Source: Pholis gunnellus
Taxonomy: Eukaryota > Chordata > Actinopteri > Perciformes > Pholidae
Length of the DNA stretch: 64,000 bases
Direction of reading: 5' to 3'
NCBI GenBank assembly: GCA_910591455.2
Contig: OU342806.1
Coordinates: forward strand, 24,756,422 to 24,820,421
Both the position numbers and the translations under genes were made by a program. Numbering within the stretch: the stretch's first letter is position 1; each line of letters starts with the position of its first letter. Below, in pieces: positions 51,001-60,771 of this stretch. The notes under the pieces were generated by a model. It worked only from the letters and a program-made list of their open reading frames with translations. It ran no database searches and had not been told where the DNA came from.

Positions 51001-52528
51001 GACGGGCTGTCGTCTCCCTCTGTGGCTGTTAATGCTCCCTAACTGTTTCTACCAGAACAAGTACCTGCAGAGAATCAATTTAAAGGGAAAAAATTATATC
51101 TTTAAATTAAATGATCAGTATTTAAAGCTGCCTGTGGAGTTTTCTTGTAAACAAATTTGATTTTGTTTAGTTGTTTTTTTTCAATATTTAAATCCTGCAT
51201 TGTTTACATCCATGTTTGGGACCCTCTCGTAAAAAACTCCTGACCAACTGGAAGTTTGAAGAAAAATATCGACCTGGTAGCTCGACGAGAAAGTTGAAAC
51301 TGTAATAACTTCTTTTTTGTCCACTTGGGGGCCGCAGAACAAGCTGTTAACACATCTTATACAGTTAGCATGTTAGCAAACAGCTGCCTTCTTCCACATG
51401 GACAACATGGTCATCTCAGCTAAAACAACTAAAATATTTTAAGCTATCAAACTGAATGTTTGGCTTTCCTAATCCATAACAAGAACTAACTACTAACTGC
51501 TAAAACTTAAACTCAACTGTTGGCCTCAACCACACTGGACATTTAGTCAATAAATTGTCAGAAAGAGTGGCAGAAATCCGACATTGAAGCATCAGCTTTA
51601 CGTAGTTGTAGCTAACATGTTAGCAAACAGTTGCCACATCCAGCACAAACAGAGCGACATTAGCATCCGTTAGCCCAACGTTATGCTAGTAACGTTAAAC
51701 TAAACTGTTGACCTGAATTTAGCTGCTTATCTGACTTGTTAGCTAACCCGAACTACACAGTTTGAGCTCATAAGCAAACCTAAACTATTTTAGCTGCTAA
51801 AGTCAGCAGTTAGCTAATTTTAACGGCACTATTTTAGCTGCTAACCTCAACCAAGCGGTTTCATTAGCTCTAAATTTGGGAGCTGAAATATGAGAATATC
51901 AGTCCTGATGAAAAGTTGAATGGACAGCATTGACAGAATATTTAAATGAAGTCTCGTGGGAACTGGCATTTCAAGGCCTAGCGGCGGAATCCTTAATTTT
52001 ATACTTAAGTGTTGATGGGAAATTTAAAAGGACATATCACAAGGAAGTTAAATGACAAGTATCCACACGGGAGACAATTTCCACATTTTAAGTCACAGCA
52101 GGTGAGTCTTGCTGGGAAGTTTGAAGGAAAGATTCAAATGGACACTAAAATAAAGTATTAACGTGGGAGCAAATATTTTGAGTACCAGCAGGTGAGTCTG
52201 GACGTATATTAAAAGCACAGGATTTCCCTGGTGAATCAAACTTTCTGTCCCAACATGTGAGTGGTAACTTTACCTGTGTGGACAGATGAGTTCCCCTCAG
52301 CGTGAAGCCCAGCGTGCAGCCGGTGATCACGGAGATGATGGACAGAGTCAGCAGCCCGTTCCTCTTCAAGTGACCCTTCAAGTTACTCCCCAGGTTCCCC
52401 ATCCCCTGGAAGAGAGTCTTCACCCGGTCCCCCATCGTCCTCTTTGCTTCTCCCGGAGCATACGAACTGTGTTCGGAGCGCTCCTCCTCCTCGCCGTTTG
52501 GTAAAAGAAGCTTGTCCATGCCCTCCAA
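36080..52528 (-). CDS. slc1a7: Excitatory amino acid transporter 5-like glutamate transporter (SLC1A7), 11 exons
   Basis: Na+/K+-coupled glutamate transporter with a large chloride conductance; EAAT5 works at photoreceptor and bipolar-cell synapses. Minus-strand exons: 52528-52274, 49624-49545, 48431-48216, 46716-46674, 46592-46385, 45376-45277, 40497-40264, 40168-39974, 38730-38596, 37859-37757, 36250-36080. Total 1740 nt, no phase conflict, 579 aa (human EAAT5 560). Landmarks: FPGELLMRMLKMLILPL (TM2), RIGVLTVTYYLWTTF, SADALLDLIRNM, TPPPDVTYKT and MNVLGIVIFSATMG, the last two near-diagnostic of EAAT5. Then the SSSSATLPIT hairpin 1 (about 376-386), NMDGTALYEAV of TM7 (412-422), GAAGIPQAGLVTMVIV hairpin 2 and DWILDRFRTMINVLGD of TM8. 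The C-terminus is NICQV. The N-terminus is about 40 residues longer than in human EAAT5; a second Met (residue 32, base 52435) is a plausible alternative start. Fish slc1a8/slc1a9 paralogs are the alternative names. Confidence 0.92.
38800..39110. repeat. Probable dispersed teleost repeat in an slc1a7 intron
   Basis: Runs of GGTCCAAAAGTCCGAACC, TTTCACACCTGTAACTTTGG and TCCAGACCAAAAG resemble a widespread fish repeat with interspersed 'GGACCAAAAGTCC' motifs. Ends not defined. Confidence 0.4.
41335..42648. mobile_element. piggyBac-like non-autonomous element bounded by TTAA
   Basis: TTAA (41335-41338) followed by CCTTTTAAACTC on the left; on the right TTATAAGG followed by TTAA (42645-42648). 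The ends are inverted (CCTTTTAAA against CCTTATAAT) and the flanking TTAA duplication is the hallmark of piggyBac insertions. The 1.3-kb interior has only short frames. Sits in the slc1a7 intron between the exons at 45277 and 40497. Confidence 0.7.
42954..44354. mobile_element. hAT-type DNA transposon relic with 8-bp target duplication
   Basis: The left end CAGTGGTCGCCAACC and the right end reversed (TAGTGGTCACCAACC) are clear TIRs. They are flanked by TATTAAAC (42946-42953) and TATTAAAG (44355-44362), an 8-bp duplication differing in one base, as expected for hAT. The interior carries a degraded frame and a 46-bp minisatellite. It lies in the same slc1a7 intron as the piggyBac-like element. 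Confidence 0.85.
43585..43840. repeat. 46-bp minisatellite, about 5.5 copies
   Basis: Unit begins AGTGAGGGATGAGGAGGTAA and ends ACACCAGGGTAGGG. Copies start at 43585, 43631, 43677, 43723, 43769 and 43815 (partial) and are nearly identical. Because 46 is not a multiple of three, it yields overlapping repetitive open frames that are not genes. Confidence 0.97.
49272..49299. repeat. (CA)14 microsatellite in an slc1a7 intron
   Basis: A pure CA run followed by GAGAGAGA. A shorter (GT)n lies at about 47417-47432. Confidence 0.95.
51350..51870. repeat. TTAGC-rich degenerate repeats in slc1a7 intron 1
   Basis: Two related blocks, ATGTTAGCAAACAGCTGCC (about 51369) and ATGTTAGCAAACAGTTGCC (about 51617), sit amid many TTAGC/GCTAA words. 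Possibly an old tandem duplication or several copies of a TTAGC-type repeat. Confidence 0.5.
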
Positions 52529-53016
52529 GTTTTTTGTTGGTCTTTGTTACTGTGTGACTGGCAGGGTGACAATCCTGTAAGATCCAAAGAAGACCTAACC
52601 TTTTCCACGAAGGGATTAAATCATCATGAACAGAGCCAACGGCAGCGCTGCAGACCGGCTGCAGGTAGACTTACAGCCACTGTAAGAGGCTTAAAGAGGT
52701 TGAACAACCTCACACGCCTTTGTTTTGGATCATCCTGGACCTGGTCCGGTTGTTGTTTCTGTATTTTTGGCTGAACTCATGGAGTGAAAAGGTCTTCTGA
52801 GAAGTCAGAGGATCCTGCAGGTTTGATGGGACAGGTTTTAACTTAATGAGCTTAAATTACATTTTCATGAGAAATAATGAAGGATGCAGCTTAGCTTCCT
52901 CCATTCATACCTCCCAGAACTCATTTCAAGAGGTTTGAGCAGTATGTAAAGAGTTATTTGAGTAAATAAATGTAAGGTTTGTGTATTTTGGGGACAATGT
53001 GTCTGGTAAACAATTG

Positions 53017-53055
53017 AATAAGATGACTTGTGTCATTAACACAAGTCATCTTATT
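53017..53055. repeat. Perfect 17-bp inverted repeat with 5-nt loop
   Basis: AATAAGATGACTTGTGT (53017-53033) is the exact reverse complement of 53039-53055, separated by CATTA. It is about 490 bases upstream of the slc1a7 start codon. Confidence 0.95.
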
Positions 53056-53800
53056 ATATAATAAGGGCCATCGCTGAGCATCTGTGGCCCTCGTTCTTAC
53101 GATGTGACCCGGACCGCTGGCACTATTCTAGCTTTGTCTGATTGCCGGCGGAGCGCTGAGAGAAATCACTCTGATTGGCTTTTCAGCTTAGACGAATCCG
53201 TGCACGAGATGAAAAACGGTTGGAAGGAAAGCAAGCAAACGATTAGATCTGTGTATGTGTAATTTATGTATATATCAGTGGTGGGCCGTCAGGGCCTGCA
53301 AGGCCTTCTCTGCTGGCCTAAACAGAATCACAAAGTTATAGCTATTTTATAATTTAATCATTTTTCTTAAATACACTACATGTATTATAATTTATAAAAA
53401 TATTTTTCCCATCATCTTATTTTCTCATTGCATAGCTACTGTCTTCCTCAGTTGATCTGCTTCCAGTGCAGCTTGTTTTAAGTAGAGCTTTTATCCAATC
53501 AGATTTCACCTCTGTGTCTCTAGGTAAGAAGAGAGGCCCGAGGCCTGCAGACTCACAAGTGAATCCCTTTGCAGTTTAAGTGAATGGGGACGATATTGTT
53601 GATTGTCATAGTCTTCAACCAATCAGATCTTTAGTTTGACATATTGGGCGTATTCTTTGACATGCCCGAGCTTGCCAGCTGGCCTCAGTTCAGTGGGCTA
53701 GCGTGACATGTTGGGCGGTGACAATCACAATATCTGCTGCCTCTGTGGAGTGGACATTTTTAGCCCTCAAACGCATTAAAACGTATTCAAGAAATACAAC

Positions 53801-54198
53801 TGAGCCACTTTTTTGAAGAAAAGCTTTGAAACTATGTTTACTTTCACAAAATCCACGTTTGGTCTCTTCCCAGCCTGAAACTTATTTTAGCAGAAACAGT
53901 GAAAATATATCTTTAGGCAGTAAAGTACTGAAAACAGCAGATATTTATGAAAATGACATGAAACTGTTAAATCAAGTTTACTGAGACACTTTTTTGAAGA
54001 AAAGCTTTGAAACTATGTTTACTTTCACAAAATCCACTTTTGGCCTCTTCCCAGCCTGAAACTTATTTCAGAGCATAAAAAGTGAAAATGCGTCTTTAGG
54101 CATTAAAGTGCTGAAAACAGCAGATATTCATGAAAATTACATGAAACTGTTAAATCACCTGTCCTGAGCCACTTCTTTGAAGAAAAGCTTTGAAACTA
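53801..54198. repeat. Tandem repeat, unit about 181-183 bp, 2.2 copies
   Basis: Units start at 53801, 53982 and 54165 with TGAG(C/A)CACTT(T/C)TTTGAAGAA. They share CACAAAATCCAC, CTCTTCCCAGCCTGAAACTT, TGAAAACAGCAGATATT and ATGAAACTGTTAAATCA blocks. The copies are diverged by small indels, so this is an older duplication. Confidence 0.9.
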
Positions 54199-54393
54199 TA
54201 GTGTTAAAAAGTGTCCTTGTAAGTCAATTATGGACCTTGACAATGGTTAAATGTGTTCCATGATCATTACTACTATACGTCTTTCCTGATGAGATGAACT
54301 GTCTGTTGGTGCATATAAGACAGATCCAGCACAGCAGCTGATTGGTTTAACCACCATTCAGTACATCAATGTAACTTTACCGATAACAAGTTA

Positions 54394-57300
54394 TTAGGCA
54401 AAATATCCCCACAGAAACACGTTAACAGCCAGCAGGATTAGGCCGTTCACATCGCAGACTCTCCTCCAAAGCGGCTCCTCCTGCAGGGAGTCCAGCTCGC
54501 TGTTTTCAACTGCTGGAGTCACCGAGGCAGAGCTGGGACCAGTCAGACCACAGAGCCTCAGAGCTCCTCTCAGCCAACAGGATTCTGGCAGGCCCTCAGA
54601 GTCCTGGCTAGGGTCAGAGCTCACCAGGTCAGAGGTCATCGGGGGACCCGTGAAGTCGATACGAGGCTCCCGGCTGTGTCTGGACCACCAGGTCAGCCTG
54701 TACAGCTGGACAGGAGAGAGAAGGGTGAGCTCATACATACATGTGGTACAGGATCACATTGACAGAGCACACTAGCCTTTTTCCACTGTGTAGACACTGG
54801 TATTGGTTCAGCTTTGGTTTCCACTGTTCTCCACCTGTTTGGGGATGAGTTCCTAGAACTATATTCCTGCTCTGCTCACACTGAAAACAAGTACCTTCAT
54901 ATGAAATATCAAGCACACCTTTGTGAAGGATTTACTATTCCATATTTAGGGACAAGGACTGCCTTGTGTCTGTCACAACACAGCCAAACAGTGGAGTGGA
55001 TTAGCTCAGTGACACCATTATAAAGGACCCCAATGTGTTCAGGGGAGCAAACTGAAACACATGACGGTCATCGCTGGAAACTTCAAGAACTTAATAAGCC
55101 AAGAAACCATGTCCCTACTGCACTACTGGTACTACTTGCTGCAAATGTCAAAATGGTTAGTGCGTGCTTGCTTGTCGTGTAATCAAACTGTGGTGTTCTA
55201 ACCCTCCAGCTAACACATGTGATCTGTATTAAGAGCAGCAGACAGATAGCTCTGAGGAGCCTTCCCCCACTAGTGAATGACTGAGTCACACAGCATGGAT
55301 AGGGGTGCTAAATGCTTGTGTCCATCAATGTAAGACGTGGTCCTTACATGTTCTTTAGGTATTGGGGCAGTGGCCAAGCTGACAGCAGCAATGATGAGGC
55401 AGGTAAAAGCCAATAGGATGAGAGCAAAGTACAGGTAGTGAACATCAGCCAGGACGGCAGGGCGACCGTCGGGTTGACCGCAGGAGGGAGTTTCAAAGGA
55501 GAACTCCAGCACCATGCGGATCAGTCCCACCACCAGTCCAGCCATCAGACCCCAGAATGCACCCTGAGAAACACACACACCCACACACAAACATCACTGA
55601 AATGAAAAGGGCCTTAAGATTTTTAATCTTGTAGCCCTGTCACTGGTGCTTTCTATTGTTATATTTTTCAAATAGGTAACTACACGCTGGGACTACTGCA
55701 GCTGTCTGGAGACCACAAGAACTGCAAGTGGCTGCTTGTGTTTTCTCCTACAAGTTTCTGATGCAGGTCGATCATGTTGCTAGTGACAACAAAGTTAAGG
55801 AAGTTGAAGAAAACACTGAGTACATTAAATTACAGTAATTTAGCAGACACTTTTATCCAAAGCAACTTACAATTCAGATTCTATCACATTTCTACACCGT
55901 AGGCACAGCTACGGGAGCAATTTTGGGGTTAAGTGTCTTGCTCATGGACACATCGAGATGCGACTAGTGGAGCCGGAGCCGGGGATCGAACCACCAATCC
56001 TCTAGATTGAAGGACGGTCCTGCTCTCCACTTAGCCACAGTTGCCCTAGTTTTCTCAGTTTTTAGTAACACACATTTAGCGAAGCCACTGCACTGATCAC
56101 CGCTCTATGTCTCAATTAATGTCAGTGTGACACTGGGTTCCCCTCTAGAATCATTGTGGACATGTCTGGGCGTCGTGTCTGTTTTCTCTCATTACATGCA
56201 TACAGTCTCTTTTCAGAATAAACTTCCAACTTAGGTTTAGTTCGTTTTTAGGTTTACTAATGCAACAAAACTACTTGGTTAGGTTTAGGAAAAGATCGTG
56301 GTTTGGTTTAAAATAAGTCTTTTTTTTTGCGTAACTGGCATTAGTTAAGTACGGAAGTTATGTAACAAAACTACGGTAAAACCTCAACACTGACTTGGTT
56401 TCAAACAGGACTTGATCAGCTTTCTCCGGAGTCAAAGTCCTGTGTTTGTTTGAACGCACAATCTCTCCTCCCACCTGTCCTTAGAGAACTTTGTCCCTCT
56501 TTATACCAAGTCAGCTGCTCTGAGAGTCTAATAATGACTTGGATGGGTTGACATCGTAGTTAGTTGAAAGCCTAGTGCGTCTCATACAGACACTAAAGGG
56601 TGCCTCGGTGCAGCGGTATCAGATGTAGCTAAACCTAGGAAAATTAACACGCTGCAATTCTTATTGGGCTGCACAGTGGTGTAGTGGCTAGCACTGTCAC
56701 CTCACAGCAAGAGGGGCCTGGGTTCGATCCCTGATCTTCTGTTTGGGGGAGAACCGGCTTCCTCTCAAAGACATGCAGCTTAGGTTATTTGGAGACTTGA
56801 AATTGCCCGTAGGTGTGAATGTGAGCGTGAATGTTTGTCTGTCTCTATATGCGACCTGTCCAGGGTGTACCCTGCATTTGCCAATTTCAGCTGGGATCGG
56901 CTCCAGCGACACTGAATAGGATAAGTGGTTAGGAGAATGGAATTCTTAGATATCCTACAAAATCACTTCATACGTAATCATAAACAAGGAAATAGAAAGA
57001 CCACAAAAACTCACACAGTACTGGTGAGAAGGAGGTGGAACCACTTCCGTAGTTATTTTAAATCAAATGATGTTTTCCTAAACCTAGAAAGTTGTTTTTT
57101 TTCCTAAACCTAAGTGAGTTGTTTCCTTGAAGACTGAAGTTTATTTTGAAAAGACTGTATTCATGTAACGAGTGGAAATTGACACGTGTTTGCTAAATTC
57201 CTGTCCTCCTTGTTTCTGTGTGTGCGTGTGAGAGTCTCTTCTTGTTCTGCTGTCATCCTGGGCACAGTCTGCCTTCACACCTGCCTGCAATCAGCTCATC

Positions 57301-60300
57301 AAACCCCTCAGCTCACACACCTGTCATTCATTTTTTTTTCAAATGAACAAAACTTTTGACCTGCATTTAGCTGCATAACCTACCTGCTCGTTGGCACGTG
57401 GCCAGAAGACAGCCATTAGGAATACAGCGGTGATGGGCGGAGCTAGAAAGCTGGTCACTGATTGGATATAATCAAACAGCCGTCCACTGTTGGCTGTTTG
57501 GATGACCGGAATCCACAACAGACTAACACACACCAAGACCAGGATGAACACCCTGGAAATACACAAAATAGTTTTATGTTTGGCTGAGGTCAAGTCATGG
57601 CCACTGAGAGACCTGCGGTTCCGTAGAGATACATGGGATGTGGCTGCCAAAACACCACCTGCTCCACTCCACTACAAACAACATCACATATATTTAGGTA
57701 TTAACATTTCTCTCAAGTTCACTCCACTCTACTGCTGAAAACAAAGGATGAATTACAGTACTCGGTTAATCAATCATGGGAATAGATGCCACAATAAAAA
57801 TGATCTATTTGTTTACCATGATCCCAGTTCAGCCCACACCTGTCCTGGTTCAATTCTCCAGACTCATCTACTATTTACCGCTAAAATATGTGCATATATG
57901 CAGGTTTCTTAAATGTGTGAAAACCAGCTAAAATAGCCAATAAAATAACCATTTTGTATCAGAAGGGCGCAAGATAACTGTACATTTTAATCGATAGAAT
58001 TTATTTACAAAGTGACAAGATGTTATAACAGCGAGTCCCAATGTAGAAATTGCATTGCAGAAAACAGTACATCCAGCAATGGTTGCTTGGAATTAACAGG
58101 TTTATAGATCGCGGAAAGCAGAAATAGAGTAGCCAAAACAAAACCAAAAGGTATCCCTTTAGCTCTTGGCCAATGTGTTGTTTAGGAACCAATAAGCAGA
58201 ACCACTTTTGGATTTGGTTCTAATTTGGAAGACCCTTTTGGTAAATGTGAAGCATTGAAGCGCATGAAGCACGAAGCACGCACATTTCTTACAGAGTGCG
58301 AACGTTGGGGTTTGAAACAGGTACACACACAGGAACAGTAGTGCACAGAGAGATAGAGAGTGTACTCTTGTGTTGGTTTTTGAGTCAGTTGCAATTTTAA
58401 TTATAAAACCAAATCTCAGCTTTGCATCAAGGGGCATTTTTTAGGATATGTATCAGTCTTTGCACCCTTACCTTCCAACTATCATGAGCTCCCTCTCTGA
58501 GGCTCGAGGCCTGGCCCTGTGGTAGAGGTCCAGTGTGAACAGAGTGGAGCTGCTGTTAAAAATGGAGGTCAGAGATGACATCAGAGCAGCTAGCATCACT
58601 GCTAGCATCAGACCACGCAGACCTGCACAGACAGAAGGATCAACCAGATGGACCAGCCATGGTGAGATGTCAGGTGAATCATTTTGATGTATGTAAAATC
58701 TTTGTTGATGATTTTTGCCATTCAAAGTATTCGCGTTCCATGCATTCCACCGAAAATTAAAGTTTCACACCCTGACACAGTCATTGTTGTCATTATTGTT
58801 TTTACTGTAATAAACTCACACTCAACATTACACACTGAAGACTCGATATTCCAAGTGTAAAACACTGCAGAAAAGTTTCAATGTGGTCACATTAACTATG
58901 GGTGGCACCAAAGAACCAGTGAACCAGTGCTGAGATGTATTGCACTGGTTTTCATCATTCCTAACTGGACTGAACAAAATCTATATATGTTTACTCACCA
59001 TAACAAGCCAGTTCAGCTGCTATACTTCCCCAAATGTTGTCTTCATGTTCCTTGTATCTATTTTCGTTACTGTCTCTGTCTATTTTGTTTGTCAAACAGG
59101 ACACTATGCTGTGAGACCAGATGGATCAATCGATCAATATCCATATTGTTCTGTGACGTATATCAGAATTATGACATTGATGTCCGAAAAAATCTATTGA
59201 TGACTTGAGCAATAGTCATCATCTTATTGTTTGACTTGTTTTTAATGCACTGCGGATATGTTTGGATACAGGCTCATAGAAATAGATGGGTTTGAACTTT
59301 TAAGTTGATGCACGATTTAGTCACACAAATTGTTTGTGTTTGATCTGAAAACACCTTTACATTCTACAAATGTATTATTTGATCATTAATCTATTTACAT
59401 AGGGAAAAAACAATACTAACGCAGAAGCAATTAATAGCTCAGGAAACACATAGCTGTTCAGTGTTGGAGCATGTTAAACACACATATGATGTTAGTAGAG
59501 GTTTGCTTTTTTGGGCAGAGGTGGCCTATAGGTTTGATATAGAGATTTATCTGCTCAGAGCAGACGCCGCTCCATTACAAATCTCCCTGTAGAGTCCAAG
59601 CGCCAAAGACTCTGTCAAGACTTTATCACTTTATCATCACATATCATCTGTTAATAATAAACAATTATATTTCTTGATCTGATTTGTCTCTCCTGATTGA
59701 ACTAACATCTTCAGTTGTTCTCTCCTCACATCTTTTCCTTGCATCTCTTCTTTGTGTGGAAAGACACATCACGTTATGACGACAGAGACGTTCCCTCCAG
59801 TGACTGTCAGGATCTCGGGACAGCTCCCCAGGTTGAGAACCACTGGTCAAAACAACTTTCCTGCTGCAGCTTTTGCTCACTGAAACCGGTCTCCTGACTC
59901 ACTGTTAGACCATAGAAACTTCTTGTCTTTTGTCTGTGTACCAGACATTCTGTAAGCTCTTATTTTAGACTTTGATCCAATGAAACTGCTTATAAACTCA
60001 ACCTTCCTGCTTTGCCTTATGGGTCCTCCTTACTGTTGGCCAGTTGTCCTTCACTGAATGTGTATTTACTTCAAATTCATATGGCAAATGAAACTAAGTC
60101 AGGTTTGACTTAACCTGTCTATGAAACAGTCATAATATAATAATAGTCATAATATCCCTGATATGAATACTTTTCTATAATCTGTGAATGAATGATCAAT
60201 TTTCATTCTCTGGGATGATTATTATTTGATATTTATAATTGGTATCACCTATTTATCTTGTTATTTTAGTTTTTTGTTAAATGTTTGATCCAAATGTGCT

Positions 60301-60727
60301 TATACTGTATCGTTGTCATTGATGACCCCTTTGAAAACGAAATGGTAAATTTTAAAGGCTTATTACTAATAAAGAATTTCCAATGATACAACTTTTTTTG
60401 TGTTGTGTTGTCGAACTGCAACAGTTCTCAGACGTTTTGCTATCATAAATTGTCGTATTTTCAAGATGTATCAGATTATATTTACAATCAATGTATATCA
60501 CAGTACACTACAGTGCTTTGCATATAGCAATGTACACTACTATTTGATAAAGGTTGAATTTGAAATATTGTTTGATCTTTAGTTTATCCTAATATGTCCT
60601 CATACCAGAGATTAAGGATTAACAGACAGAGCTAAAGTAAATTACAGTTGAGTGCAAGGTGCAAGATTTGAAAGTAAAAAAACCTAAACATGGAGAGAGG
60701 AGTTCTCTACACTGACTTTGGCCAATC

Positions 60728-60771
<44 letters not shown>

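Larger units (their letters stand above)
52529..54393. other. Spacer between slc1a7 start and slc5a9 end
   Basis: Holds the presumed slc1a7 promoter/5' UTR (no clear TATA or TSS), a perfect hairpin at 53017-53055, a possible hAT-type end near 53276 (CAGTGGTGGGCCGTCAGGG) without a matching right end that I could find, and a roughly 182-bp tandem repeat. No gene recognised. Confidence 0.5.

Noticed and set aside
54781..55023. A further 'TTTTTCCACTG' MITE like 17475-17975
   Set aside because: The left tip is suggestive, but no convincing matching right end or target duplication was found.
56665..56935. tRNA gene
   Set aside because: A- and B-box-like words occur but no cloverleaf can be drawn; the sequence matches a dispersed fish repeat.
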